This document shows, piece by piece, positions 46,930-59,103 of a stretch of DNA of 64,000 nucleotides. Each line of letters begins with the position of its first letter. Within the stretch, counting starts at the first letter, position 1. The notes under the pieces are model-generated. The model was not told the origin of the DNA and made no database searches. It was given only the letters and a program-made list of their open reading frames with translations. Source of the stretch: Agroathelia rolfsii (taxonomy: Eukaryota; Basidiomycota; Agaricomycetes; Amylocorticiales; Amylocorticiaceae); assembly GCA_018343915.1 (NCBI GenBank), contig JABRWF010000002.1, forward strand, positions 930,001 to 994,000, read 5' to 3'. The position numbers were made by a program, and so were the translations under genes.

Positions 46930-49295
46930 ATGGCATTCCTTACCGCCTCCGCCTCCGAGGCGCGCAGGCAGGTCTTGAATTCGATAGGCAATCCTATCCA
47001 TTTTGCCTCCGGCCAATTTCAAGGCCACACGATCCGCACCGAACTCGTCGAAGTCCAAAAGGCCAACCTGGGCAGAAAGTACGCTCTACGCTCTCCCCTC
47101 CTTTTTCGTCCCCACAACCCACGGCGGAGATAATGGCATCCTCCACTGCTCACTTACAACCTCTTTCTCTCTTCCTTTTTGTAGGTATGCCAAAGTCGAT
47201 CGCCGCCCCCTCGATCCACCGCCCGTGGTGCTCATGAAGCTCTTTGAGATTTTTAACCCCGGCACAGACCAGGAGTACGAGCAAGAGATTCCCGACTACG
47301 AGTTGCGTCTTTTTGCTTCTTTTTTTGTCCTCGCCCCTCTCCACACTCGCTAACGGTTAACGGCTAACACTGATGGCAAACGATCTCATTTTGTTACTAC
47401 CCCTTTCACCTTTCACCACCACGTCCTCCTCGCCCCACCTACGCGCGCGCGCGTCTCTACGGAAAAACACGACAATAATGCAGAAAAATCGACAGCCTCG
47501 GCCTCCTGTGCAACGTGGACCTCTTCCCCGTCCCTGACGACACGGCACCGCCCCCGCTCCCGGATCCAGCCGCAATCCTCGCGCCCCAGACCGCGCCTCC
47601 CGCCTCGACCACGACGACAGCAGCAACGACAGGCGCCTGGTCGCAGCAACAATCACAGCAGCCACCCTCATCGTCCTCTTCTGCTGCATACGATCCGTAC
47701 CCTGCTTCTGCGGGTGCTGGCAAATCGCATTCATCTTCATCATCTCTCTATCGCGCATCGCCGCTCCCGTACGATCCGTCGAACGCATATGGCGGTAGTG
47801 GCGGTAGCAATACGAGCAACTACGGCGCACCGCCACCATCGCAGCATTATCAGACTCAGTATATGCAGTATCCTTCCTCGTCTTCGTCCTCGGTTTCCAA
47901 TGCGCCTCTCCCGCCACCGCCTCCCCCTTCTGCGCCGGGTGTACAGCTCCCGTCTGTATCGACGCTACTCCGCCCTTCGGAGTATCAGTCCCACCACCAT
48001 CATCATTCGCATCATCATGGCCATTCGCAGTCTTATGGTAGTAATTCCATGCCACTTCCACCCGCGAGTGATATCGTAACGCATATGAATGGTCGGCCGG
48101 TGTACGAGAGCAGCAAGTGCACGAGCGCGCTCGTAGGTTCGATGTTTGTCCAGCCGGCGACGATTGATTATCAGGGTCGCAAAGCGCTGTTGTTCCCGTT
48201 TGCGGTGAGTGTTTGATGGTTCTTCAGCCCTTCTTTGGTTTATGGATTTCCAATTTTTTTTCTTTTTCAATTTGTCATTTCATTTATTTGGCACTAACAT
48301 GAAATTTTTTTCATATTTTTGTTTTTGAATTTGTCATATCGTATCGGTGTCGGACCGGATATTTTAATAGGACCTGGCGGTGGGCATGGAAGGAAGCTTC
48401 TTTTTGCGTTATCGTGTGTTTGACATCTTCTCGCGCGTGGCCGATACCGAGGATCTTGTCGTCCAGGCGGAGTGTTATGGTCAGCCATTTAGAGTGTATT
48501 CGACGAAGGAATTTCCTGGGTTGGAGGCGTCGACAGAGTTAACAAAGGCGAGAATTGTTTGGTGTTGTTGTGATTGTTTACAGCTCCTTTCAGCGAAGGA
48601 GAGTGAACAAGTGTCCAATGGTCAAGTTTGTGAAAGTAGCCGGGTTCTTTCATAAACTTAATGGTTGAACGCCTGCTCGCTCTTCGTCTTTCGTGAGAGA
48701 GCGTGAATTATCACATGGCTCGAGATGGGGGGTGGGGGAGGAGGAGGTAGGAGAAGTGGAATGGATATCATCTACTCCCCTGTTTTCCTCCCTCCCTTCG
48801 GCCTTTCTATTATGGCTAACCAGCTGTATTCTGATCACATATAATTTTTTTCCCTAAAACTCTTTACAGACTCTCGCAGCCTGGGGTGTCCGCCTGAACC
48901 TCCGTCAGGCGCCCCGCAAGCGACGCAAGAAGAGCGAGATGCCAGGCCACGGCCAACGTACCTTCCGCGGCGACCTCGACGACGAGGATGAGGAGCGCTA
49001 TCATAGCCAAGAGCATGATCATTACTCCGCTACACCCCCTCCCCCGCCGCCTACTGGTGGCAGCAATTTAGACTATGACTCGCCGACAGGTGGGAGCACT
49101 GGTAGTGGTGGTGGTGGTAGCGGCGGCGGTGGCGGTGGGTATAGTAATAAAGGCAAGGGTCCCGCCGCTGCTGGAGGCGGCAAGCGTAAGCGGTTTCCGC
49201 TTGATCAGCAACAGCAGCAGTCGCATTCGATGATGCCTATGGACGAGGGCGGCGGTGGGTATGCATATTATTCGGACGAGGATCATCTGGTGTGA
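46930..49295 (+). CDS. Velvet-domain regulator with split domain (VelB-like architecture)
   Basis: Five exons: 46930-47078, 47185-47301, 47484-48204, 48371-48547 and 48870-49295, giving 529 aa. The first velvet half lies at residues ~25-103 (LVEVQKANLGRKYAKVDRRP, DPPPVV, SLGLLCNVDLFPVP). Then comes a ~195-residue Ser/Pro/His/Gln-rich insertion, and the second half from residue ~299 (SALVGSMFVQPATIDYQG, FFLRYRVFDIFSR, then LTKTLAAWGVRLNLRQ). A basic APRKRRKKSE follows as a possible nuclear signal, with a Gly-rich tail. Velvet proteins are fungal NF-kB-like DNA-binding factors that couple development and secondary metabolism. A large insertion within the domain is known for VelB, hence the suggestion. 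Intron 4 (322 nt) appears to start with GC at 48548. The start ATG is the first in frame and may be extended by an upstream exon. Confidence 0.85.
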
Positions 49296-50743
49296 GAGCG
49301 TAGGTAGGCGGCGAGGGTGAAGACGAAGAATTCAACTCGAAGGTGAAATCTCGTGGACGCATTTTATCCTATCTATCGTCCTTTCATCCATTTATTTTGT
49401 GGGAGGGGAAGCGAGGAGAGAGAGAGAGAGAGCGCTGAGTGATGGACCAGGTTCAAGGCTGTTGATTGTGTTGGTTCCGGGTGTGGGCGTGGGTGTGGAT
49501 GCGAGCAAAGAAGAAATAAATCGGAAACGAAGGGCGCAGAAAAAACAAAAAATTCAAATGAACATGCATCATATTGTCATTTCCTTGCTCTCTTTTTTTC
49601 TTTCTTTCTTTTTTTCAGTTCTATACTTCTAAAAAAACAACAGAAAAGAAACAAACTGACGCCTGTGTACTTTGATGTCTGTCTCCTATCTACCTGCATT
49701 GTCTATATGTCGACGACGACAATTCGGACGCCTGTATGATTTCTCTCTTCTGGCTTCTCCTTCCACATTATGAGCGAATCTACTCCTTCCCCTTTTTGCA
49801 TACTTATGTATCATAAATACACTCTTCCTTTTCTTTTTGTATCTGCTTATTCTGCTTATGCTTACACTTCTTTCTTAGTTTCAATCTAAATTTAACGGAC
49901 CTGTCTCTTTCTTTTTTTTCCTTCCCTGACGGAGTTTGTTGGGAGTGGATTTTCTTGATGCGCGATCCTAAAGATCTAAAGCTCGTGCAATCGCTTTTAT
50001 CGCAGAGCTTATTTTGTCTCCGTCTCAACCGACAGATACGGAGATTAATTTGCACTAATATGTAATCAGTAAGAGAACGTAATTACTTTTCGATGACGCT
50101 GTCAATGTCAATGCCCATGTGGATGTGGATATCTGGATGATTGGTTTGGATGCCCGCGATCCGTGTACTCTTACACTCCAGTTTTGATAGAAGGGGTACT
50201 GACGATTGTTCAGCTTTAAATTCAGAAAATTCAGACTATCCAAGCAGGTTTGCAGCAGTGCTCGTACATCTATATCGCCGTTCAGGCTGAGTGGTACATG
50301 ATGCATGATGACGTATAATATGCCCGTCATGTGATTTGTCGTTTTTATACCGTCTCATGTGATTAGTCACATGCTCTTATAGGAACCTATTGAAATCCTT
50401 TATACCGAGGGACTCGCTACGTTAGCTTGGGAAGGCCGGGCATCATCTGAACCCAACAATAATCTCTTGATGACAAGTGCATCCGAATCGGGATGTTGGC
50501 TATAGCACATACCCCGCATTTCTAAGCAGCAAAACTTTTGGGCTGGGCCAAATATACTCTACGGCCCCCGTGCTTCGGTATCGTGTCAGCAGCCGAGGTG
50601 GGCAGTTCTGCTTATACTGGCATCTAAGAGGCAACAGTGCATACAACCACATAAAGAATTTCCAGTCTCACGTCCTCTCTAATTGATTATCCTATCCCAA
50701 ATATTTCAGGCAACCCCTCCTTCCCTGAACAACTTGAACAAGA
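49296..50743. other. Intergenic, with promoter of OYE copy 1
   Basis: The velvet 3' region includes a GA microsatellite (about 49,415-49,431) and T-rich stretches. No gene is recognised. The last ~250 bp resemble the upstream region of the second OYE gene. Confidence 0.5.
50573..50609 (+). promoter_or_regulatory. Conserved upstream block of OYE copy 1
   Basis: A block of ~37 bp (cttcggtatcgtgtcagc, then gccgag and tgggcagtt) starts 171 bp before the ATG. It recurs with very few differences 176 bp before the second OYE gene (53417-53453), while surrounding noncoding sequence is more diverged. It is probably a shared regulatory site. Confidence 0.5.
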
Positions 50744-52444
50744 ATGTCCAATATTTCACCTCTCTTGCAACCTTCCTCTCTGGGTAATCTCAAGCTCCGT
50801 AATCGCATACACATGGGCCCACTTACAAGAAATCGTGCTGATGGCAATATGCCTTCTGACTTACAAGTTGAACACTACCGTCAGAGGGCAAGAGGAGGCG
50901 CAGGCCTCATCATCACTGAGGGTATTCTCATTGTCCAGCAAGGGTACACCCGAAATCGTATCTGGCCATTCATATAGTTTTTTTAATCATGAAACACAGC
51001 GCAAGCTATGCCAACGCGCCTGGAATCTGGTCCCAAGAGCACGTCGATGCTTGGAAAAAGGTGACAGACGCTGTGCATGTCGAAGGCGGTGCTATCTATG
51101 CCCAGCTGTGGCATCGTAAGGATTTCTTCAAACTCTGGTTTCATCACTCTGAATGTTGTTTTAGTCGGCCGCATGTCACATCCAGAGGCTCCGGAGCAAC
51201 TTGCTTCTGGGCAGGTAGACTTGAAAACAGGATCAGACACTATTTACATGAAGCTAACCTGACTGGTTTTCTAGCCTGTATATGCGCCTTCTGCTATTAC
51301 TGCCATAACCTCGACGAAATTCCGCTTCCTTCCTGGCCAGCCCGGGTGTCAGATCGTAGGCAATAGTCGACAAGAGTACTAGGAGGGAGGAAGCTAATGT
51401 TGCATTTTCAGCCCACAGGTATAGAAGATCCGCGTTTAATTATTGAACAATTCCGTCATGCCGCGATCAATGCAAAAGCAGCAGGATTTGATGGAGTTGA
51501 AGTACTGGCCGCAGGTGGATACCTGATTGCCCAGGTATGCTTCACCTTTTCGGATGTTTCATGATGAAATTGTTAAACGGTTGATTTCTCCTTCGCTCAG
51601 TTTCTTTCTACGCACTCCAACGTAACAGCTATTTCCACTTGGTTTGAATACAAGATTGACATTTTTACCCAGAAACGGACTGACAACTATGGCGGAAGCG
51701 TTGAGGGCCGCTCTCGTTTTGGTTTAGAGGTGCTTAGAACAGTTATAGACGTATGGGGCCCGAACCGAGTCGGCATAAAGGTCATGCCTGCCGCAGGTCT
51801 CAACGATGTTGCGTATGTCTTGCAATTCACATATTATTCCCTAGTTTTCTCAAACAAATACTGTCACTACAACGATTATAGGATGCCGCTAGAAGAAACA
51901 ATCAAGACTTACACTTATTTCCTCGGAGAGGCCGATAAACTAGGTCTAGCATATATTCATCTTATGCTTCATTTTGATCGGCGTACCTTTGAAATCAGGA
52001 CCCCCGAGGTCCCGCATGATGTGTTGGAAACCTATCGACCTTTCATCAAGGTGAGGACTGAGACATTTTCTCTCTCTGATACACATCGACAGGCATAGCT
52101 GACAATATGGACTATTTGGGCATTAGAGCACCCCTATATTCATCAACGGTGATGTTCATCTCGAAAATGCAGCTAAACTCGTTAGTGAAGGAATTGTCGA
52201 GGGCGTGGTCCTTGCTCGACGTGAGTCGCCTCTCGAAGTTCTACCCGTTCTCTTTGTTGAAGAAGTTTCCTCAGCGTGGATCTCGATGCCTGATGTAGTT
52301 AAACGTTTAGAAAGAGGGCTTCCTCTTGATATCCCCATAGACACCGAGACTATATATGGAAAAGGTGTTAACCCAACGAGAGAAGAAAAGATTAGAGGAT
52401 ACAATGATTACCCTGCAATAACTGAGTTGTCGGCAGTTGCATGA
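50744..52444 (+). CDS. Old-yellow-enzyme family flavin oxidoreductase, tandem copy 1
   Basis: Ten exons: 50744-50943, 51000-51115, 51165-51214, 51275-51355, 51412-51534, 51601-51621, 51673-51812, 51882-52050, 52127-52220 and 52275-52444, giving 387 aa. FMN-barrel features include MGPLTRNRADG (Thr28), PGIWSQEHVDAWKKVTDAVH, YAQLWHLGRMSHPE, HSNKRTDNYGGSVEGRSRFG and the phosphate-binding VLARPWISMPD. The family reduces activated alkenes with NAD(P)H. In classic members a His and an Asn (or second His), three residues apart, anchor the substrate, with Tyr two residues later. Here those positions are Leu181 and Gly184, with Tyr186 kept (EVLAAGGYLIAQ). Exon 6 is a 21-nt microexon (FLSTHSN). Catalysis may be altered; the frame is intact. 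Confidence 0.88.
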
Positions 52445-53592
52445 GGGAGATCGTGATGGAAGACAGCAAGTATAATTTACCCAGTCTTATTCCAAAGACA
52501 TGCATGTATGGAATACAGATCTGTATTGTTGTATCATCGAAGATACATGCTATATGTGTCAAGTCTTTACATAGCTGCAATTTTACCACAATCGGCACTG
52601 GCACTCCCATGGCGCATAGATCGAGGTTGTTATTTGCCCTTCATAGGAAATGTAGATCATTTCTGTATAATAAGAAAAAAGTATTATTCTATTTGATTGC
52701 ACTTACGCAAGCAGCTTTTACTCCCTCTTGAATTACGATACTCAAATAACTTCCTTCAGACATAGGGAGAACTGACTACAGTACTTCCTCATCGCCTACC
52801 TTAGCGACAAATAATGAGTCACTTGCCTGGGGTATTCAATTACGTAATACTGGCGGCCACTGTGTGCCACTCTACGCTATCACACTGACACTGTACCTCG
52901 CAATACCTGATCCCTGACTATGCTCAAGATATCGACATTTTTTTTCTCTACGGAGTTCATTGAAAGGGCTCTTCACTTATGTGTTGGATTGTACAGCCCG
53001 TAAGCCGTTTTTCTCATATTGACAGAACCTATTCGGGCTTCGTCTCAAATCAGGATGCCATTGAGACTGTAACGCGGGTTTGCGCTTCTTGCAGTTGGTA
53101 AGAGACTATTTTCAATAATGTTACTAGCACTAGAGTACATCGTATCAATATCTTGATGATTGGTCTGGTCAAGGTCGCTTGCAGTTCATGCACTATAACA
53201 GCCGGACATTTCTGAACTGAATACTTGTGGCACTTCTTGATGGCAAACGCATCCGAATCGCACAATAATATCTACCTATTATGCAACTCCTATTTGTAAA
53301 AACTCGGTCCGACTCGGTACGCATATTATAGTAGAATAGCACATGCCCCGTATTTCTCATCATGATGAGGGCCCTTCGGGTAGGCTAAATGTACCCCACT
53401 CCTTGCAGCCCCTATACTTCGGTATCGTGTCAGCCGCCGAGCTGGGCAGTTTTGCTTACATCTTCAAATAATAGGCCGAGCCTACAAATAATCGTATAAA
53501 AAACCTTTGGTATTCTCTCCTATAAGCTTATCATCCTACTCAAGACATATCAGCCATCCACCTGTTCAAACAAACACTATACAGGAATAAGA
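52445..53592. other. Intergenic between OYE paralogues, with duplicated promoter
   Basis: No gene seen. From about 53,230 the sequence follows the upstream region of copy 1: a shared gcatccgaatcg, then tagcacat-ccccg, then the conserved block. Confidence 0.5.
53417..53453 (+). promoter_or_regulatory. Conserved upstream block of OYE copy 2
   Basis: Same ~37-bp element as at 50573-50609, 176 bp before the ATG at 53593. Confidence 0.5.
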
Positions 53593-55264
53593 ATGTCTGA
53601 TATATCGCCTCTTTTGCAACCTTCCTCTCTAGGCGATCTGAAGCTTCGCAATCGCATACACATGGGCCCACTCACAAGAAATCGTGCTGATGGCAATATG
53701 CCTTCTGACTTACAAGTTGAACACTACCGTCAGAGGGCAAGAGGAGGCGCAGGCCTCATCATCACAGAGGGTATTCTTATTGTCCAACAAGGGTACATAT
53801 AGAACCGTATTTGATCATCATGTGATTTCTTAATAATGAAGTTTAGCACTATGTTCCCTGATGCACCCGGAATCTGGTCCCAAGAGCACGTTGACGCATG
53901 GAAAAAGGTGACAGACGCTGTACACGTTGAGGGTGGTTCTATCTATGCTCAGCTATGGCACCGTAAGGATTGCTTCCATAATAGGATTTCTTTCTTCTGG
54001 AATCTATTTTAGTGGGCCGCATGTCACATCCTGAAGCTCCAGAGCAGCTTGCTTCTGGACAGGTTAGACTTGAACTAACAACATGTTTTATAGAGCTAAC
54101 TTTTTTCCTAGCCTGTTTATGCACCTTCCGCAATTGTCGCCGTAGCCTCGACGAAATTTCGCTTCCTTCCTGGTCAGCCCGGATGCCAAATTGTGAGCAT
54201 TGATAAAGCAACATACTTGTAGGGAGGGCTAACATTGTATTTCTAGCCCATAGCTATAGAGGATCCTCGCCTAATCGTTGAACAGTATCGCCATGCCGCA
54301 ATCAACGCAAAAGCAGCAGGCTTTGATGGGATCGAAGTTCAGGCAGCAGGTGGATACCTGATTGCCCAGGTATGCTACAGCATATAGCGTTTTCCGTGAT
54401 CGTAATAAGCAACTCATTTTTACTCTATTTAGTTTCTTTCTACGCACTCCAACGTAATACCTATTTCCACTTGGTTTGAAATATAATATTGACATATTAT
54501 ACTTAGGAAAGGGTTGATGACTATGGCGGAAGTGTTGAGAACCGCTCTCGCTTTGGTTTAGAAGTGTTAAAAGCAGTCACAGACGTATGGGGCCCTAACC
54601 GGGTCGGCGTAAAGGTCTCGCCTGTCGCGGGTCTCAACGATGTCGCGTACGTCCTTTGATTTTATCAGTTTACTTAAAGTAAACGTTGCAATTGCAACGA
54701 TTTCAGGATGCCGCTAGAAGAAACAATCAAGACTTACACCTATTTCCTCGGAGAGACCGATAAACTAGGTCTAGCATATATCCAGCTTATGCTTCATTTT
54801 GACCGGATTGCCTTTGAAGCGAGGACATCTGAAGTGCCACACGACGTGTTAGCGACCTATCGCCCTTTCATTAAGGTGGGGAGTGGGCCATTCCTTCATT
54901 CCAATACTTGTAAACACAGTTTAATATGCGTTATTTGCGTATCAGAGCACCTCTGTATTCATTAATGGTAGTGTCAATATTGAAAATGCAGCTAAACTAG
55001 TCGCTGATGGGGCCATAGAGGGTGTAGTCCTTGCTCGACGTGAGTGAAATGTACCCTATTCTACCCATCTTCTATGCTCAAGGTGTCTGTTCAGCATGGA
55101 TTTCAATGCCTGACGTAGTCAAACGTCTGGAAAGGGGACTTCCTCTTGATGTTCCTATAGATACTGGGACCATATATACAAAGGGGACTCACGTCACGAG
55201 AGAAGAAAAGATCAGGGGATATAATGATTACCCTACGGTAACCGAGCTATCAGCAGTTGCATAA
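53593..55264 (+). CDS. Old-yellow-enzyme family flavin oxidoreductase, tandem copy 2
   Basis: Ten exons with the same lengths as copy 1: 53593-53792, 53847-53962, 54013-54062, 54112-54192, 54247-54369, 54433-54453, 54507-54646, 54707-54875, 54946-55039 and 55095-55264, giving 387 aa. Much of exon 1 is nearly identical at the DNA level to copy 1, which suggests recent conversion or duplication, while introns differ. The anchoring positions are Gln181 and Gly184 with Tyr186 kept (EVQAAGGYLIAQ). The following loop reads NERVDDYGGSVENRSRFG where copy 1 has NKRTDNYGGS. Substrate unknown; it is likely an ene-reductase of unusual specificity or one with a non-redox role. Confidence 0.88.
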
Positions 55265-56197
55265 GGGGGATTGTGATGGAACTGAAATACGCATCGACCA
55301 GTCTATTTTGCAATGAAAGGATATGGATATATGCAATATAATTCATTACCACCTTACAATTGTGTTCGTGCTCGTATAAATGTACACTGCCTGCTTCAAG
55401 CCTCTACCTAGCTGCAAAAAGAAATTCAAGTTAAATTATATCTAGTAGGCCGTCCAAGCTTGGATTGGACCGTCATGCTTCAAGTTAGACAATAAGAGGT
55501 CGTACATTTTATACCCTTTATGAGAAATCTGGATTGATATTACTCTTAAGTATTTTTTTTCGCTATATAGCTCAACGATTCGTTCAATTACTTTTCGATA
55601 CCACCAATTACGCTGATTCTCGGACCACGGTCCATGCTGTGTTGCAATGTTGAATTGGTCGATTGTTGTCTCTGCCCCTGCTTACAAGTTTCGAGATGGC
55701 CAAGTTGAAGGCTTCAATAGCTTCAATCCTCATCAATCATCATAAACCGCTGCCAAAACACTTCAAACTTATGTTTCTGTCATCATCGCAAGGTTCGATC
55801 CTATGGGTGACTTTGTGCTATGCATGACATTGCATGTACACATTGGTAAACATCGATAACAAATGATGCAAACTGAATGGTGCATCTATCAGTGCACGCC
55901 GATGCACGTTTTTGCGCAGCCTGTGAATGAGTGCTACCACTGGCACGTCCAACACGTTTCTATCGTTTTATCTCTCTTGCTTTCAAGTCTTATGCGAAGC
56001 GAAAACCCAATCCTTCGCTTAAGATAGCCATTCCGTGGACGATTAATTGCCAGTGACGAAGCATCTGGACTCGGACTTTGGAAATAGAACAGAGTGCCAA
56101 GCGCTCAGGGTCTAACACTAGGATCGGTCTGAAGATACCTTGGGGCGCAAGAAAGCTACTGAGGAATCTCAGTGGTCCCAGGAATACTGCTTAGACT
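55265..56197. other. Intergenic, no gene seen
   Basis: Contains the OYE copy 2 3' flank and the presumed F-box gene promoter. Only short unsupported frames are present. A tgcat-rich stretch lies at 55,820-55,910. Confidence 0.4.
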
Positions 56198-57415
56198 ATG
56201 TTGGAAATGGATTCCCAAGGTTTGTTGTGAATTTAAGATAATGCTGAACTGTTGACAAATGTATCTTTAGAATGTTTCATGCCGATAAAAGCCCTGCCCG
56301 ATGAATTATGGCTCTATATATTCAAGCTTGCCTGCATAGATGGTGGTCCCACTGGATGTTCGTTGGCTGCGGTTTCTCGATACGTACGTGAGACCTCACG
56401 TAGGGTTAGACTACAAAGCGTGGCACTAACATCGATAAATGATGTGCTTACCTTCCATCGAGTCTTTGTACGTGGGAAAGAGCCGGACAGCAATGTCAAA
56501 AACCTATTAATCTCCATTGATAATGAAGATTACTGGGGCAGCACCAAAAGAATCAACATAGCCATTCGCGAGAAATACGAATTATCCAAACCAAAGGCGT
56601 TACCATCCCTACTCTGGAGAAAGGTTGTCCAACGGTTTCACTTACCAGTGCGGCTAATTCGCCGCCGAGATGACATTCACTTTCGAGATCTCACCCGTGA
56701 ACAACGAGTATCTTTCATCCGACAATCTATTCTCGACATTTTGCATTACGCTCGTCCTGGGTTGGTATCCTTGACGATATCCATGGGCGCTTCATTATTC
56801 CCCATCGTGTTGCCCAAATCTCTTCCTGCACTACGGTTCTTGTCAGTCAACGCTGTGCTCATAACCCATAACATTACACCAGAGACATTCCCGGCTCTGA
56901 CTTGCCTCGATCTACATCGATACGTAGACCTTCCCAAGATCCTTACCAACACAAGCTCTCTAAAATATCTGAGACTATCTTCCCCTGCATACCTCTTTAC
57001 CCTTTTCTTCACGCAATTTTTCAACACACAGGACGATTTGGAGGAGTCCCGGGAGCCTCTCTTGACACAGCTGGGAAAATATGCTGACCTGCGACGTATT
57101 GTATTCATCTTGAGCGAGGATCATGATTGGTTCGGATTCGGGGGTTTCATCCATGACATGGAGTCTGGCATTCCGTCCACACCTGATGTCGTCAACAACC
57201 AAACCCCTTTGCAAGATATGTCTGAAGTCGGGTCGTTCACCGAACGGGACCACCTCATCGTATTCTGCCCTCGATCCCTAGAAAAGGACGCGTCGCGAGG
57301 ATCGCAACTACAACAGGAGTGGATAGAGTGCAACGAAAATGGTTACCCTTGCTGGGTCAACTGGTGGGGTATGCCTTGGGTCCTTCCAACGTCATCTGGA
57401 CCAATGCAAGATTAG
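56198..57415 (+). CDS. F-box protein with leucine-rich C-terminal region
   Basis: Two exons are proposed: a 22-nt first exon (56198-56219, MLEMDSQ) and 56271-57415, joined by a 51-nt intron with gtttgt and ctttag, giving 388 aa. If the short exon is wrong, the gene starts at the ATG at 56279 as a single exon. The F-box lies at the start (IKALPDELWLYIFKLAC, then CSLAAVSRYVRETSRRVR). Irregular leucine-rich segments follow (SLPALRFLSVNAVL, FPALTCLDLHRYVDL, SSLKYLRLSSPAYLF). The F-box binds Skp1 in SCF ubiquitin ligases, and the rest would recruit a substrate, unknown here. Such proteins are greatly expanded in Agaricomycetes. Confidence 0.82.
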
Positions 57416-57682
57416 TATCTCACGACGACGATTTCACATATTATTTGATTTGACTCGATCTGCAAGTTCTTGCCCACTTTTGGTTTCCTCTACTAGCTTT
57501 ATTTACTGTTTTTGTGTATTTTATATCGATATATGACGAAATGCACATCAAGTGTGTTTAGTATGTGATTATTGATGTCAGGTAGTGTAAGAGCTAGCAC
57601 AAGCATGGAGGCTTAGATGTGGTGCAAGGCACGGAAATAGAAATAAAAGTAAACACGTTGGAATCCTCCGGTCAACATCATC

Positions 57683-59103
57683 ATGCCTATATGTACTTCT
57701 TGTACCCATCCACTACCTTTCCTATATACGGTTTACCAATCTAAACATAATCTCCGTCTCGAGCAATGTGTCTGTAGCATCTTCCAAGTTTATGAAACTA
57801 GACCTGAACGCGCCCATTCTCTGATACAAGGTTGCTTGCAAGGCATTCGCCGACCCTTATGTCGAACACGATGAACTGATGCTGCTGCTCGACCTCATAC
57901 TTCTGAAAAGAGATGTTTTCCGGCATCTCCTGTTCAACCGAGGATCTCCGCCCAGAGTAGAGACTGCTAGTGCACCACAAATATCCGTGAAACAGAATGC
58001 TCAATCGAATATCTCCCGAACAGAGGTGTCGAGAGATAAAGTGAGTACTAAGGAACTCTCCAACTAAGAAGCAAAAACTCACCGATATTCTCAGCAGCAG
58101 GCAATACTTTCGTTACACCTGGGAATTGCGCTCACTCTTCTTGACGGATGTACGGCATGGTTTACATTTAGTAGCTTTACAACTCAATGACGCAGAGAAT
58201 TGGATCTAGTCATCAGATGGACACACCTAGGTAAGCAGTTTACCAACTTATCATGAGCCATGCCCGTTTCACAAAATGGGGATCAAGGAATATCCAAGGA
58301 TACTATTGAACCTACAAGAGCAAGTGAGGCATTCCTCCGGATCCTTGTAGGATGTATCACAGGTGCGTATTAAGCCACGAGATACCAACAGTTTTATGAA
58401 TCTGATTATTTCGCAGAGACGCTTGCTTTCCATGTTGGCGTGACATTTGCGTCATTCGTCATTCTTAATCTACTGGGCTTCTGGTACTCCCGTCGGTCCA
58501 TTTCTCGTCCCCGCTCTGGTGTCCGTGAGCAGTTCAGGTATGCCTCGTGCTACGAATCATTACATTTTATACGTGATCTAAATAGTGGCTCAGATACAAA
58601 CTAATTCCTCTGACGATATTCTACTCATCCCTTACGAAACTATTCTTACTTATACTCCTGTCTATATGGAGACCAACATCGACCGGCCCTTTGGCAACTC
58701 CTGATCTATCAGACCCCTCATACACCTACCCTTCTTGGTTTTCAAATGCTCCAACATGGATTTCACCGTTCTTGTTCAGAGCCCTTGACATTTTGAATGA
58801 AGATGTATTGGATCGGGAATGGATAGTGCGTAATGTATTGGGTGGAATGGCGACTGGCTTTGGTTTGCGCGGTACACCATCACATTATTGTTTCCATCTC
58901 CCCATTTGTGCACTCATTCTGGTTTTTTTTTCCCCTCCAAAACCCACTTTTTAGTGGTTCTCGACTGCCATCCGTTCTTTACAACTCTCGTCATCCTAAC
59001 TGGCTGGATCGTGAAAACAGCCGTGGCAAAAATCGTCAGTGGCTGGGGCTTGGTTGGGAATTCTAGAGCGGGGGAAGTGTTTTTGGCCTATAGTATTCCG
59101 TAA
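57683..59103 (+). CDS. ARV1: ER lipid-homeostasis protein Arv1
   Basis: Eight exons: 57683-57769, 57831-58040, 58095-58170, 58210-58230, 58288-58362, 58417-58537, 58594-58871 and 58955-59103, giving 338 aa. The N-terminal Arv1 homology domain is clear: a zinc motif Cys4-x2-Cys7 ... Cys29-x2-Cys32 split by the first intron, then FADPYVEHDELMLLLDLILL and KRDVFRHLLFNRG. Hydrophobic segments follow (LSLHLGIALTLLD, HVGVTFASFVILNLLGFWY, LFLLILLSIW, FFTTLVILTGWIV). Arv1 acts in the ER in sterol distribution and GPI-anchor synthesis. Exon 4 is 21 nt (IIRWTHL region). The joint between exons 4 and 5 rests on frame and a 57-nt intron. Confidence 0.85.

Noticed and set aside
47357..48061. 234-codon minus-strand frame
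   Set aside because: It is antisense to the low-complexity insertion of the velvet gene and carries no domain of its own.
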